NCBI RefSeq assembly: GCF_000613725.1
Contig: NZ_BAJN01000006.1
Span: 1 to 64,000, forward strand
Length of the DNA: 64,000 nucleotides
Origin: Hoylesella pleuritidis JCM 14110
GTDB taxonomy: Bacteria; Bacteroidota; Bacteroidia; Bacteroidales; Bacteroidaceae
Direction of reading: 5' to 3'
The notes under the pieces are model-generated. The model was not told the origin of the DNA, searched no databases, and saw nothing but the letters and a program-made list of their open reading frames with translations. Below are positions 53,427 to 63,498 of the stretch, one piece after another. Made by a program: the position numbers and the translations under genes. Within the stretch, counting starts at the first letter, position 1. Each line of letters opens with the position of its first letter.

Positions 53427-55283
53427 ATGGATGAATACAGACTTCTTACATATGAAGAGATCGGCATTTTAGAAGACAATGGCTGTACCGCCGAGGACTG
53501 GACAGCCATCCAAGTGGCCGATGACTTTGCTCCGACACACATCCGTCACGTGGCGTTTTACGGTGAAGTAACGCTCGGTGTGTTTGAAAAGAACGTCGAG
53601 GTGAGTCCTGATTTCCGCAAGCATTCAGGCATTCGGAATGCCACTTTGCGTAATGTCACGGTGGGAGACAATTGCTTAATCGAGAACATCGGCAATTATA
53701 TCAATAACTATCATATAGGAGAAGAGTGTTATTTATCGAATGTTAACACCATCGAAACAACTGATGGAGCCACTTTCGGACAAGGAAATATGATCTCGGT
53801 GCTCAATGAAGTGGGCGAGGGTAACATCATTTTGTTCGACGGATTGACCAGTCAGATTGCTGCACTGATGGTGAAACATATCGGTGATAAAGACTTAATC
53901 AATGCCATCAGAGTATTGGTGAAGGCTGAAATCTGTGCTAAAGTACCCGAGCAAGGCACCATCGGTGACAATGTTAAGATTATCAATACAGGCGAAATAA
54001 CCAATACACACATCAGCAACGACTGCGAGATAAACGGTGCTTGCAGGCTCAGCGACTGCTCTATCAAAAGTATTCCGCAGGCCAATGTGTATATCGGGAG
54101 CGGCGTTATCTGCGAAAATTCTATCATCTTCGATGGTTCTTCTATCCTGAACAGTGCGAAAATAGAAAACTGTTTTGTGGGAGAAGCTTGTCAAATTACC
54201 AACGGATTCACAGCCGAAAGCAGTGTTTTCTTTGCCAATAGCTATATGGCTAACGGTGAAGCGTGTGCTGCTTTCTGCGGTCCTTTTACTTCGAGCCACC
54301 ATAAAAGTTCGTTGCTCATCGGCGGAATGTTTTCTTTTTACAACGCCGGATCAGCTACAAACTTCAGCAATCACGCGTATAAGATGGGCCCGATGCATTA
54401 CGGAATTATGGAAAGAGGCTCTAAAACAGCCAGCGGAGCCTATCTGTTGATGCCGGCACATATCGGTACTTTCTCCGTATGTTTCGGTAAATTGATGTAC
54501 CATCCGGACACTCGGGCGCTTCCTTTTTCGTATCTTATCGCTTATAGTGATACGATGTATCTTGTGCCCGGCCGCAATTTGACTACCGTCGGACTGTATC
54601 GCGATATCCGAAAATGGCCCAAACGCGATGTCAGACCACGTTGCGGACAGAAGAGTATAGTGAATTTTGATTGGTTAAGTCCATTCTCTGTGGGTGAGAT
54701 TCTGCGTGGAAAGGAAATCTTGGAGAATCTGCGCGCGGCCTCGGGCGATAATGTTTCTGCCTATAACTACCACGAGTATGTCATTAAGACCAGCTCACTG
54801 CGTAAGGGAATCAAATACTATGACATCGCGCTTCGCATCTTTATGGGCGCCGTTTTGAAGCGACACCGCCTCGAACAGCCGCAAACCGACTGCGGAACAG
54901 GTCCTTGGACCGACCTTTCAGGTCTTTTGTTGCCCTTGTCTGAGGAGTATCGGCTGATTGAAGATATCAAGAACGGAACCTTAACAACGATCGATGCCGT
55001 TACTGATCGGTTCAACCGCATTCACGAAAACTATTCCGAATACCGATGGGCATGGGCTTATCGGATGATTCTTGATTATTACCGTCTGAATGAATTGACC
55101 CCGGCCGACGTCGAACGGATACGCACCGACTATGTAACTGCACGCCGCGTGTGGATAGCTGAGATTCGGAAAGACGCCGAAAAGGAGTTCTCTTTGGGCG
55201 ATGTAGACGAAAAAGTCTTGAATAGTTTTATTAAGCAGTTAGACAAAGAAGTAGATTTTGAAAACCAAAGATTGGATATTTAA
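53427..55283 (+). CDS. DUF4954 protein with left-handed beta-helix
   Basis: From the ATG at 53427 the protein has 618 residues. About residues 50-290 are hexapeptide-like repeats (GIRNATLRNVTVGDNCLIEN; CRLSDCSIKSIPQANVYIGS; GEACQITNGFTAESSVFFAN), which build a left-handed beta-helix as in acyl- and nucleotidyltransferases. The second half (about 300-618) is helical and family specific. This is the DUF4954 pattern, a Bacteroidetes/Spirochaetes family of unknown reaction; sugar-nucleotide acyl transfer is a guess from fold only. A GTG two codons upstream is a less likely start. The M16 gene follows after 18 bases. Confidence 0.82.
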   Translation: MDEYRLLTYEEIGILEDNGCTAEDWTAIQVADDFAPTHIRHVAFYGEVTLGVFEKNVEVSPDFRKHSGIRNATLRNVTVGDNCLIENIGNYINNYHIGEECYLSNVNTIETTDGATFGQGNMISVLNEVGEGNIILFDGLTSQIAALMVKHIGDKDLINAIRVLVKAEICAKVPEQGTIGDNVKIINTGEITNTHISNDCEINGACRLSDCSIKSIPQANVYIGSGVICENSIIFDGSSILNSAKIENCFVGEACQITNGFTAESSVFFANSYMANGEACAAFCGPFTSSHHKSSLLIGGMFSFYNAGSATNFSNHAYKMGPMHYGIMERGSKTASGAYLLMPAHIGTFSVCFGKLMYHPDTRALPFSYLIAYSDTMYLVPGRNLTTVGLYRDIRKWPKRDVRPRCGQKSIVNFDWLSPFSVGEILRGKEILENLRAASGDNVSAYNYHEYVIKTSSLRKGIKYYDIALRIFMGAVLKRHRLEQPQTDCGTGPWTDLSGLLLPLSEEYRLIEDIKNGTLTTIDAVTDRFNRIHENYSEYRWAWAYRMILDYYRLNELTPADVERIRTDYVTARRVWIAEIRKDAEKEFSLGDVDEKVLNSFIKQLDKEVDFENQRLDI

Positions 55284-55301
55284 ACTTTAAACAAATATGA
55301 T

Positions 55302-58205
55302 ATGAGACTACGATCACTGACAATGGGTATCCTTTTGACGCTCACTTTGAGCGCACAAGCAAAGGATTACAAGTATGTTTCGGTCAAAGGCGATCCGATG
55401 CAGACCCGCATCTACACCCTTGACAACGGTCTGAAAGTTTATCTTTCGGTCAATAACGAGAAGCCGCGCATACAAACTTACATCGCGGTTCGTACCGGTT
55501 CACGCAATGATCCGGCTGAAACTACCGGCTTGGCACACTATCTTGAACACCTGATGTTTAAAGGAACGAAATTGTTCGGTACCAATGACGCAGCTAAAGA
55601 GGCACCGCTGTTAGATGATATTCAGGCTCGATACGAGACCTATCGCCGTCTTACCGATCCGCAACAGCGTAAAACAGCCTATCACCAGATAGACAGTGTG
55701 TCGCAGATTGCAGCTCAATACTTCATTCCGAACGAGTATGACAAGCTGATGTCGGCTATCGGAGCCAAGGGAACCAACGCCTATACGAGCAATGATGTGA
55801 CGTGTTATGTGGAGGATATTCCCTCGAACGAGGTGGATAACTGGGCCAAGATTCAGGCCGATAGATTCCAGAATATGGTTATCAGAGGCTTCCATACCGA
55901 GTTAGAAGCTGTCTATGAAGAATATAATATAGGCTTAGCCAATGACGGTCGAAAGGTTTGGGCGGCGTTCTCGAAACTGTTGACACCCACCCATCCGTAT
56001 GGAACGCAGACTACGATCGGTACACAAGAGCATCTCAAAAATCCCTCGATCGTCAATATCAAGAACTATTTCAACCGCTACTATGTGCCTAACAACATAG
56101 CCATTTGTATGGCCGGCGACTTCAATCCGGATGAAGTCATCGCCACGGTCGATAAATATTTCGGTATGTGGAAGTCCAACCCGAATCTCACTTTCCCGCA
56201 ATTCCCGGCCCAAGCAGCCATTACTGCGCCGCGAGATACTACGGTTGTGGGCCAGGAAGCCGAAAACCTGATGCTCGGATGGCGCTTTGATGGGGCTTCC
56301 TCACTGCAATCCGACACCTTAGACGTTATCGCTGAGATTCTGTCTAACGGCAAAGCCGGCTTGATGGACCTTGATTTGGATCAGAAAATGAAGTATCTCG
56401 GCGGTGGTGCTTTCAGCGAACAATTGGCCGATTACGGTGCGCTCATCTTGCAGGGTATGCCCAAAGAAGGACAGACTCTCCCCGAAGTACAACGCCTTTT
56501 GTTAGGAGAAGTGAACAAACTCAAGCACGGAGACTTCTCAGATGACCTCATCCCGTCGGTCATCAACAATATGAAACTTTTTTATTTCAAGTCTTTGGAG
56601 AGCAACAAAAGCCGTGCAAGCCAGTTTGTCGATGCGTTTGTCAACGGCAAGAAGTGGGCAGATGTGGTAGACAGAATGAATCGGATCGTCCGCATTTCCA
56701 AGTCACAGATCGTGGCTTTTGCCAACAAATATCTTAATGATAACTATGTCTGTGTTTATAAAAAACAAGGTGTCGACAGCACACAGAAGAAAATCGACAA
56801 GCCCGCCATTACGCCGATACCGGCCAACCGCGATATGCAGAGTGCTTTTGTCAAGACCGTTCTCGACTCGAAAGCAAAGCCGATAGAGCCCCGTTTTGTT
56901 GATTTCAACAAAGATCTCACCCGCACTCGCACCTCGAAAGGTCTGCCCGTGCTTTATGTTCAGAATAAAGATAACGGCTTGTTCACACTCTCTTTCTATT
57001 TCAAATTCGGTCAGAAAGAAGATAAGCGACTCCCCATTGCAGCCGATTATTTCGACTTTCTTGGCACTGATAAGCTCTCGGCAGAACAGGTCAAGCAGCA
57101 GTTCTACAAACTGGCGTGCTCTTATTATATTCAGGTAGGCAATCAAACAACATCTATTGTTATCAGCGGACTCAACGAGAACTTGCCGCAAGCATTGCGT
57201 CTCGTAGAAAATCTGATTGCGAATGCTAAGGTTGATCGAGACGCTTATCAGCGCTATGTGAGCAATATGGAGAAATCCCGTAAGGACAATAAAGCCAATC
57301 AGAATGCTAACTTCACAGCTTTGTCCAACTATGGAATATATGGTTCATATAATCCTATACGCAATGTGCTGAGCAATCAAGAGCTCAAAGCAACCGATCC
57401 GCAGACTTTGCTCGACTTGATAAAGGGTCTTCGCAACTATCAACACACTGTTCTCTATTACGGTCCGTATTCAACGAAAGAGCTGACGGCCGTCATAGAC
57501 AAGCAGCATCAGACGGGAAAGAATCTCAAACCAGTTCCTACGGGTAAGGATTTTATCAATCAAGTTACATCGCAAGATGAGATTTTGCTGGCTCCTTATG
57601 CTGCAAAAAACATCTATATGGTGCAATATAACAACGGGAATCGCGCGTGGAAACCCGAACAGCAGCCGCTGATCGACCTCTTCAATGAGTATTTCGGCAA
57701 GGGGATGAACGCCATCGTGTTCCAGGAATTGCGTGAAACCCGCGGTCTGGCATATAGTGCCGGTGCTTCTTACATCACTCCGTGGCGTAAGGATCTGCCC
57801 GAATACGCGAATACGTTCATCATCACACAGAACGATAAAATGATGGACTGTACCAAGGCTTTCAAGCAAATCATCGACACGATGCCGCAGTCTCAAAAGG
57901 CGTTCGACCTGGCTAAACAGGCTCTTTTGAAGCGGATTGCTACGGAACGAACGACTAAATTCGGTATCATCAATAAATATCTGAGTGCTCAGAATTTAGG
58001 AATCGATTATGATCTGAATGAAAAAGTCTATAAGGTTGTACCTTCGTTGATGCTTAAAGATATTGTGACTTTCGAGAAAGAGACGATGGCTCGTAAGCCT
58101 TATAAATACATTATTTTGGGCGATGAGAAGAATCTCGATATCAAAGCACTCGAAAAAATCGGACCGATTCATCGCCTTTCGACAGACGAAATATTCGGAT
58201 ATTGA
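55302..58205 (+). CDS. M16-family zinc metalloprotease
   Basis: The 967-residue protein has a signal peptide (MRLRSLTMGILLTLTLSAQA). The inverted zinc motif HYLEHLMFKG gives His79 and His83 as ligands and Glu82 as catalyst. The two M16 halves (about 30-480 and 530-960) form the usual clamshell; the second half lacks the zinc motif, as expected, and has RETRGLAYSAGASY. It likely degrades peptides in the periplasm or at the surface. It shares the mRNA with DUF4954. Confidence 0.93.
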   Translation: MRLRSLTMGILLTLTLSAQAKDYKYVSVKGDPMQTRIYTLDNGLKVYLSVNNEKPRIQTYIAVRTGSRNDPAETTGLAHYLEHLMFKGTKLFGTNDAAKEAPLLDDIQARYETYRRLTDPQQRKTAYHQIDSVSQIAAQYFIPNEYDKLMSAIGAKGTNAYTSNDVTCYVEDIPSNEVDNWAKIQADRFQNMVIRGFHTELEAVYEEYNIGLANDGRKVWAAFSKLLTPTHPYGTQTTIGTQEHLKNPSIVNIKNYFNRYYVPNNIAICMAGDFNPDEVIATVDKYFGMWKSNPNLTFPQFPAQAAITAPRDTTVVGQEAENLMLGWRFDGASSLQSDTLDVIAEILSNGKAGLMDLDLDQKMKYLGGGAFSEQLADYGALILQGMPKEGQTLPEVQRLLLGEVNKLKHGDFSDDLIPSVINNMKLFYFKSLESNKSRASQFVDAFVNGKKWADVVDRMNRIVRISKSQIVAFANKYLNDNYVCVYKKQGVDSTQKKIDKPAITPIPANRDMQSAFVKTVLDSKAKPIEPRFVDFNKDLTRTRTSKGLPVLYVQNKDNGLFTLSFYFKFGQKEDKRLPIAADYFDFLGTDKLSAEQVKQQFYKLACSYYIQVGNQTTSIVISGLNENLPQALRLVENLIANAKVDRDAYQRYVSNMEKSRKDNKANQNANFTALSNYGIYGSYNPIRNVLSNQELKATDPQTLLDLIKGLRNYQHTVLYYGPYSTKELTAVIDKQHQTGKNLKPVPTGKDFINQVTSQDEILLAPYAAKNIYMVQYNNGNRAWKPEQQPLIDLFNEYFGKGMNAIVFQELRETRGLAYSAGASYITPWRKDLPEYANTFIITQNDKMMDCTKAFKQIIDTMPQSQKAFDLAKQALLKRIATERTTKFGIINKYLSAQNLGIDYDLNEKVYKVVPSLMLKDIVTFEKETMARKPYKYIILGDEKNLDIKALEKIGPIHRLSTDEIFGY

Positions 58206-58254
58206 GTGAGCTATTTAAGTCATTGATTTTCAAATAAATAAGAATGGAGTCTTA

Positions 58255-58342
58255 ATTAACCGTTAATCGCACACTATTTAACCGTTAATCGCAACGCATT
58301 TAACAGTTAAATGCAGTGTGATTAACGGTTAATTGCAAGGCA
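58255..58342. repeat. 22-bp repeat array 6 (four perfect-length units)
   Basis: Units start at 58255 (ATTAACCGTTAATCGCACAC), 58277 (TTTAACCGTTAATCGCAACG), 58299 (TTTAACAGTTAAATGCAGTG) and 58321 (ATTAACGGTTAATTGCAAGG), each 22 bp, total 88. It lies between the M16 gene and fumarase. Confidence 0.9.
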
Positions 58343-58428
58343 TAAAACGAAGAGTTGTAATGCATTGATTATCAGTGAGAATCTTTTTTGTCTCTTCGAA
58401 GGGACAGAGAGTAGCCCGGATGCTCACG

Positions 58429-58442
58429 AACTCATAAACTTA
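58429..58442. repeat. AACTCATAAACTTA word before fumarase
   Basis: Shares 14 bases with 16002-16017 and the reverse complement of 2577-2592. It is followed by TAAACTAACATAACTTAC in the same style. Confidence 0.5.
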
Positions 58443-58468
58443 TAAACTAACATAACTTACAAAACATT

Positions 58469-60118
58469 ATGGCACAAACACCAGAATTCAAGTACGCACC
58501 GATGTTCCAGCTGGGCAAAGATGATACGGAGTATTATCTGTTGACCCGAGATGGCGTTTCGATTGGTGATTTTGAAGGCAAACAAATTCTGAAAGTTACA
58601 CCCGAAGCTTTGACTAAACTGGCCAACACTGCATTCCGCGACGTTAACTTCTTGCTGCGTCGCGCGCACAATGAGCAGGTTGCCAAGATTCTCACTGACC
58701 CCGAAGCGAGCGACAACGACAAGTATGTGGCCCTGACTTTTCTACGTAATGCCGAGGTGGCTGCTAAGGGAAAGCTCCCTTTCTGTCAAGATACGGGCAC
58801 GGCAATCATACACGGTGAGAAGGGGCAACACGTCTGGACAGACTTCAGCGACGAAGAAGCACTCTCGCGAGGAGTGTACAAAACCTACACGGAAGAGAAT
58901 CTGCGATACTCTCAAAACGCACCGCTCAATATGTATGACGAGGTGAATACGCGTTGTAACTTGCCTGCACAGATCGACATCGAGGCAACAGAGGGCGACG
59001 AATATAGATTCCTTTGCGTGGTGAAAGGTGGCGGATCGGCCAACAAAACCTATTTTTATCAACAGACGAAAGCACTGATCCAGAATCCGGGAACGCTTAT
59101 TCCGTTCCTTATCGACAAGATGAAGAGTCTTGGAACGGCTGCTTGTCCGCCCTATCATATCGCTTTTGTCATCGGTGGAACCAGTGCAGAGAAGAATCTT
59201 CTCACGGTAAAGCTGGCCTCAACACATTACTATGACAATCTGCCTACGACCGGAGACGAAACCGGAAGGGCGTTCCGCGATGTCGAATTAGAGCAACAAC
59301 TGCTTGAAGAAGCGTACAAAATAGGACTTGGTGCACAGTTCGGCGGTAAGTATTTTGCTCACGACGTGCGTGTAATTCGCCTTCCGCGCCACGGTGCTTC
59401 GTGTCCTGTGGGCTTGGGTGTGAGCTGTTCGGCCGACCGAAACATCAAAGCCAAGATCAACAAAGACGGTATTTGGATTGAGAAATTAGATGATAATCCC
59501 GGCCAATTGATTCCCGAAGAGCTGCGACAAGCAGGTGAAGGCGATGCCGTGAAGATTGACTTGAATCTCCCGATGCGTGAGATCTTGAATGAGTTGACCA
59601 AATACCCTGTTGCTACACGCGTGAGTCTGAACGGTACTATCATTGTTGCGCGCGACATTGCACACGCTAAACTCAAGGCGCGTCTTGATGCAGGAGAAGA
59701 CCTTCCGCAGTATTTCAAGGATCATCCCGTACTTTATGCTGGTCCCGCTAAGACTCCGGAGGGTATGCCTTGCGGCTCAATGGGCCCGACGACAGCTAAC
59801 CGTATGGATCCGTATGTTGATGAATTCCAAGACCACGGAGGCTCGATGGTGATGATTGCAAAAGGCAATCGCACGCAGGTTGTAACCGACTCGTGCAAGA
59901 AACATGGTGGTTTCTACCTCGGAAGTATCGGTGGCCCCGCTGCGGTTTTATCTATGAACTCTATCAAGAGCATTGAATGTGTAGAGTATCCAGAGCTTGG
60001 AATGGAGGCCGTTTGGAAGATTCGAGTGGAAGATTTCCCTGCTTTTATCCTCGTAGATGATAAAGGTAACGACTTCTTTCAGCAATTGAAGCCGTGGAAT
60101 CCGAACTGTTCGAAATAA
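58469..60118 (+). CDS. class I (iron-sulfur) fumarate hydratase
   Basis: The 549-residue protein is the usual length of FumA/FumB-type enzymes, which interconvert fumarate and malate. The three cluster-binding Cys residues are Cys106 (LPFCQDTGT), Cys226 (TAACPPYH) and Cys320 ([11 protein letters not shown]). [10 protein letters not shown] and the C-terminal beta-domain [19 protein letters not shown] are typical. In anaerobes with fumarate respiration it works in the reductive direction to feed succinate formation. Monocistronic, followed by a strong hairpin. Confidence 0.95.
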   Translation: MAQTPEFKYAPMFQLGKDDTEYYLLTRDGVSIGDFEGKQILKVTPEALTKLANTAFRDVNFLLRRAHNEQVAKILTDPEASDNDKYVALTFLRNAEVAAKGKLPFCQDTGTAIIHGEKGQHVWTDFSDEEALSRGVYKTYTEENLRYSQNAPLNMYDEVNTRCNLPAQIDIEATEGDEYRFLCVVKGGGSANKTYFYQQTKALIQNPGTLIPFLIDKMKSLGTAACPPYHIAFVIGGTSAEKNLLTVKLASTHYYDNLPTTGDETGRAFRDVELEQQLLEEAYKIGLGAQFGGKYFAHDVRVIRLPRHGASCPVGLGVSCSADRNIKAKINKDGIWIEKLDDNPGQLIPEELRQAGEGDAVKIDLNLPMREILNELTKYPVATRVSLNGTIIVARDIAHAKLKARLDAGEDLPQYFKDHPVLYAGPAKTPEGMPCGSMGPTTANRMDPYVDEFQDHGGSMVMIAKGNRTQVVTDSCKKHGGFYLGSIGGPAAVLSMNSIKSIECVEYPELGMEAVWKIRVEDFPAFILVDDKGNDFFQQLKPWNPNCSK

Positions 60119-60137
60119 CAATTTACTAAAAACAGAA

Positions 60138-60168
60138 GAGGGAATGAATTCAAATGATTCATTCCCTC
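60138..60168 (+). terminator. terminator after fumarase
   Basis: GAGGGAATGAAT (60138-60149) pairs perfectly with ATTCATTCCCTC (60157-60168), followed by ATTCTTTTT. The facing gene at 60221 may share it. Confidence 0.85.
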
Positions 60169-60220
60169 ATTCTTTTTCACCTCTCAGACTTATTTATCCG
60201 GAGTCGTGAACAATGATTAT

Positions 60221-60877
60221 TTATGGCTCGAATACAATCTCGCCGAAGAAGTCGGGACGATGAAAGTCGGGACAGGGAACCGCTATCGGAGCCCACGAAA
60301 GGAAGTGTGGGGTAGACGTTTTGTCGCCACATTTGTAGAAATTGGCTTTTACCTGTAAACTATCTAATTGTTGAATGCGATGCTGGAAGAAAGTAGTGAC
60401 GGGAATAATTAATGCCATTTGCCATTTGAAATCGCCGTCCTTGGTCTCGAAAGGAACCCGACCGAGAGAAGACCAACGCTTTACTTGATCGAGAATCGAC
60501 TGCGGAGCCAATTGCCGTTCTTCACGTCTTGAACCGGATCCGACCAACAATGTGCCTGCACAATTGCACTCAATATTGTAGTAAATACCGTCGGTTGTGG
60601 GCTGAATAAAGAACTCACAGCACGAGTCTTCCCACACTTTGCCGTTGTCCTGAGGTGCAACCGCTCGGATACAACGCTCTTCCACGCAGTAATGAAGCCA
60701 TATCTCGCTGCCTGTATGAGCGATACCGAAGTTTATCTTGGGGGCGTAAGGGAACTCATCAGACCAGTTCACACAATTCACTTGATGGTATTCCACCCCT
60801 GCATCAGCCAATAATGTCGGTATGTTTTCTGCCGAAATTTCCTGTGCAGAGAGCCTTTTAACGGTCAGTTTTTTCAT
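60221..60877 (-). CDS. CBM9-like carbohydrate-binding family protein
   Basis: The 218-residue protein resembles the CBM9-like group of Bacteroidetes: FGIAHTGSEIWLHYCVEERC, VWEDSCCEFFIQPT, YYNIECNCAGTLLVGSG, and FKWQMALIIPVTTFF, with many Trp and Tyr. There is no signal peptide, so it is probably cytoplasmic. It overlaps the 5' end side of the kinase operon: it starts 19 bases inside the 3' end of the NahK-like gene. A role with aminosugar metabolism is inferred from this link. Confidence 0.8.
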   Translation of the reverse strand: MKKLTVKRLSAQEISAENIPTLLADAGVEYHQVNCVNWSDEFPYAPKINFGIAHTGSEIWLHYCVEERCIRAVAPQDNGKVWEDSCCEFFIQPTTDGIYYNIECNCAGTLLVGSGSRREERQLAPQSILDQVKRWSSLGRVPFETKDGDFKWQMALIIPVTTFFQHRIQQLDSLQVKANFYKCGDKTSTPHFLSWAPIAVPCPDFHRPDFFGEIVFEP

Positions 60878-61973
60878 TGGTTTTCAAGCATTCGTTGATA
60901 AAATCGGTCATCATTTGCTTATGAGCACATACGCTTCTATAAAGCATCAGTTGGTTTTTAGTACGTACCAAGTTGTGCTCTGGGTATTTAATGTGATAAT
61001 AAGTGTCGCCATTGATGTAGTCGGTAAGGAATCTTACGCACTGCATATACGGAAAGAGAGCCACTGCATAAGGCAGATTCTCAATCTCGATAGGTGTGAG
61101 GAACGAACCGGCCGACTCTAAATAGCCTTTCGTAAATGAGCGGAAGACACCTTCATTAAAGCCCACTCGGTCGAAATTCGAGTCATCTTCGGCCACGAAG
61201 TTGGCACCGGTGCGTAGGAAATCACCGTAATCCGAGAAGATGAAACTCGGCATAACCGTATCTAAATCGATAACACAAAGCACGTGTCCGGCCTCATCGA
61301 ACATCATATTATTCACCTTTGTATCGCAGTGACAGATACGTTTGGGCAATTGACCTGCACGAAACAGTCGCTCAGCTTTGCACATTTCGTCAGCGTCTTG
61401 CTCCAACTCGTTGATGATGGAGCGTACTTCGTCCACTCGTCCTTTTGCATCCGTTTCTACGGCAGCACGCAATTGCTGCATACGTAGTTCCATATTGTGG
61501 AAGTCGGGGATAGTTTCGCCTAACTCTTCGTTCATATCCACGAGCATATTTTCAAACTCTCCGAAAGTTAATCCGCAGTAATATGCATACTCGGGAGTCA
61601 CTGCTTCGTAAGTCTTTGCATTGGGAATGAATACTGATACACGCCAAAACCGGTCGGAATCGTCTTTAAAATAAGTCTTTCCGGCAGCTGTCGGGATAAA
61701 GGTCAATACCTTTCGGTCAATGTCCGATTCGTTTCTTGCCATCAGTTTTTTACGGATATGCGCCGTTACTGCTTCGATATTGTGTTGCAAGAGTTCAACA
61801 TCCGTAAAGACGGCATTATTGATTCGTTGCAATACATAGTCCGATTGGTCCTGCTCTAAGGTGTTTACCTTGTACGTGTCATTAATTAATCCGTTTCCCA
61901 AAGGCTTGATGGTATCGACCGTTCCGCTGATACCGAAATGGGAGATAATTGCTTTCAGTTCGTTTTCTTGCAT
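60858..61973 (-). CDS. NahK-like sugar 1-kinase (APH-type phosphotransferase fold)
   Basis: From the Met at 61973 the protein has 371 residues. ELKAIISHFGISGTVDTIKP, then LGNGLINDTYKV, is the opening of N-acetylhexosamine 1-kinase-like proteins. The catalytic loop is CHCDTKVNNMMFDEAGHVLC (HxD ... N) followed by the metal-binding IDLDTVMPSF. It likely phosphorylates N-acetylhexosamines freed from mucin or host glycans, though other substrates are possible. The longer frame to 62042 is unlikely because the -7 box at 62006-61999 falls within it. Confidence 0.82.
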   Translation of the reverse strand: MQENELKAIISHFGISGTVDTIKPLGNGLINDTYKVNTLEQDQSDYVLQRINNAVFTDVELLQHNIEAVTAHIRKKLMARNESDIDRKVLTFIPTAAGKTYFKDDSDRFWRVSVFIPNAKTYEAVTPEYAYYCGLTFGEFENMLVDMNEELGETIPDFHNMELRMQQLRAAVETDAKGRVDEVRSIINELEQDADEMCKAERLFRAGQLPKRICHCDTKVNNMMFDEAGHVLCVIDLDTVMPSFIFSDYGDFLRTGANFVAEDDSNFDRVGFNEGVFRSFTKGYLESAGSFLTPIEIENLPYAVALFPYMQCVRFLTDYINGDTYYHIKYPEHNLVRTKNQLMLYRSVCAHKQMMTDFINECLKTNEKTDR

Positions 61974-61998
61974 TGTTTTCCAAGATTTTTGTGAGTTA

Positions 61999-62027
61999 CA
62001 AATATAACCATAAAATCTGAAATGCAA
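61999..62027 (-). promoter_or_regulatory. promoter of the NahK-like/CBM9-like operon
   Basis: On the minus strand TTG (62027-62025), 18 nt, then TATATTTG (62006-61999). It supports the start at 61973. Confidence 0.55.
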
Positions 62028-62088
62028 TGCATTTTTCAGCAAAAAAGATAAAGGGATACATCTTTTTGCATCCCTTTGAACTATCTTT

Positions 62089-63498
62089 CTATTTCTTTAA
62101 CTTAAATGAATTCTCGATACTTACTATCTCATCTGAGAACAATCGATCGGTTTTCAAACGGTTTTCTACCTGTGTACAACTATGAATAACCGTAGAATGA
62201 TCACGCCCTCCTACCAATTTACCGATTCGACTGGCCGGCATCTTGGTATATTTCTGGGCCAAATACATAGACACTTGACGTGCCGTGACCAGCTCGCGAC
62301 GGCGACTTTTGCTGTTGACAGCGGTCGCAGAAACATTAAAATGATGACAAACGGTGTCGAGAATATCGTCAACGGTGAGCGGTTTATCATCTACTTTCAC
62401 GGCGCGTTTGATAACACGTTCGGCCAAACGCATATCAATATGACTGTTATAAACCACAGAATAGGCCAGCAGACTGTTGATAACACCCTCTAAATCACGT
62501 ACACTTCCGTTGGCAGTCGACGCAATATACTGCACTACTTCATCAGGAATACGAAGTCCGTCACGCCTTATTTTGCTGTTGAGAATGTCTACACAGAGCT
62601 GCACATTGGGTTTCTCCAATTCGGCAATCAGGCCGCAAGAGAAGCGGGTTAGTAAACGGTCGTTCATTCCTTTAAGGTCAACGGGTGGGCGATCGCTGGC
62701 TAAAATGATTCGTTTTCCATTGCGGAAGAGATGGTTGAAGATGTGGAAGAACGTGTCTTGAGTCTTCGTTGCCGTGATCCATTCTTGTATATCATCAACG
62801 ATCAGAATATCAATGGTTTGATAAAAATTGATGAAGTCGTTGGTCTTATTCTGTAAAACGGCGTTGGTAAATTGCACTTGGAAGAGGCGGGCACTGATAT
62901 ACAGCACACGTTTTTGCGGATAGAGCTGCTTTGCTTGCACGCCGATCGCATTGATCAGATGCGTCTTTCCGCAACCCGAAGGCCCGTAAATGAACATCGG
63001 ATTGAACTGAGTGGTGTTAGGATGTTCTGCAATGGAGAGACCGACAGAGCGTGGCAGCTTGTTGCTATCGCCCTCGATGAAGTTTGAAAAGGTTTGATGC
63101 GGGTTGAGTTGTGGGTCTAATTGTTGCGGAACGGCTGCGTCGAGAACAGTGGGTGACTGATTGGCGCGGGTCTTTTGTTGCGGAGCGAGCGAGGCATCTG
63201 TGGGATCTGCTTCGATATCTTGTGTCAACTTGTGTTCCTGATCGGTCACAACACGATACGTCAGACGAATACCCTCACCGAAAACACGGCTTAGTACTGT
63301 TTTAAGCAGGTCTACATAATTCTCTTCCAAATACTCATATACGAAAAGACTCGGCACCTGTACTAAAATCGTGCGGGTCTTCTCGTTGAATGATTCAAAC
63401 ACAATCGGTTTGAACCACGTAGCATATTGCTGTGCGGACACGTTCTTACTGATGAGCGCAAGCACCTCGTTCCAATGTTGATCAGAACTCACTTTCAT
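62089..63498 (-). CDS. dnaA: chromosomal replication initiator DnaA
   Basis: From the Met at 63498 the protein has 469 residues: domain I (DQHWNEVLALISKNVSAQQY, then ATWFKPIVFESF), a Pro/Gln/Thr-rich linker (about 95-140), the AAA+ domain (FIYGPSGCGKTHLINAIGVQ; DILIVDDIQEW) and the DNA-binding domain with YLAQKYTKMPASRIGKLVGG, then RDHSTVIHSC, the DnaA signature. A 26-residue extension to 63576 is open but has no family likeness, and AGGAG lies 8 bases before the chosen ATG. It opens the replication origin. Confidence 0.95.
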   Translation of the reverse strand: MKVSSDQHWNEVLALISKNVSAQQYATWFKPIVFESFNEKTRTILVQVPSLFVYEYLEENYVDLLKTVLSRVFGEGIRLTYRVVTDQEHKLTQDIEADPTDASLAPQQKTRANQSPTVLDAAVPQQLDPQLNPHQTFSNFIEGDSNKLPRSVGLSIAEHPNTTQFNPMFIYGPSGCGKTHLINAIGVQAKQLYPQKRVLYISARLFQVQFTNAVLQNKTNDFINFYQTIDILIVDDIQEWITATKTQDTFFHIFNHLFRNGKRIILASDRPPVDLKGMNDRLLTRFSCGLIAELEKPNVQLCVDILNSKIRRDGLRIPDEVVQYIASTANGSVRDLEGVINSLLAYSVVYNSHIDMRLAERVIKRAVKVDDKPLTVDDILDTVCHHFNVSATAVNSKSRRRELVTARQVSMYLAQKYTKMPASRIGKLVGGRDHSTVIHSCTQVENRLKTDRLFSDEIVSIENSFKLKK

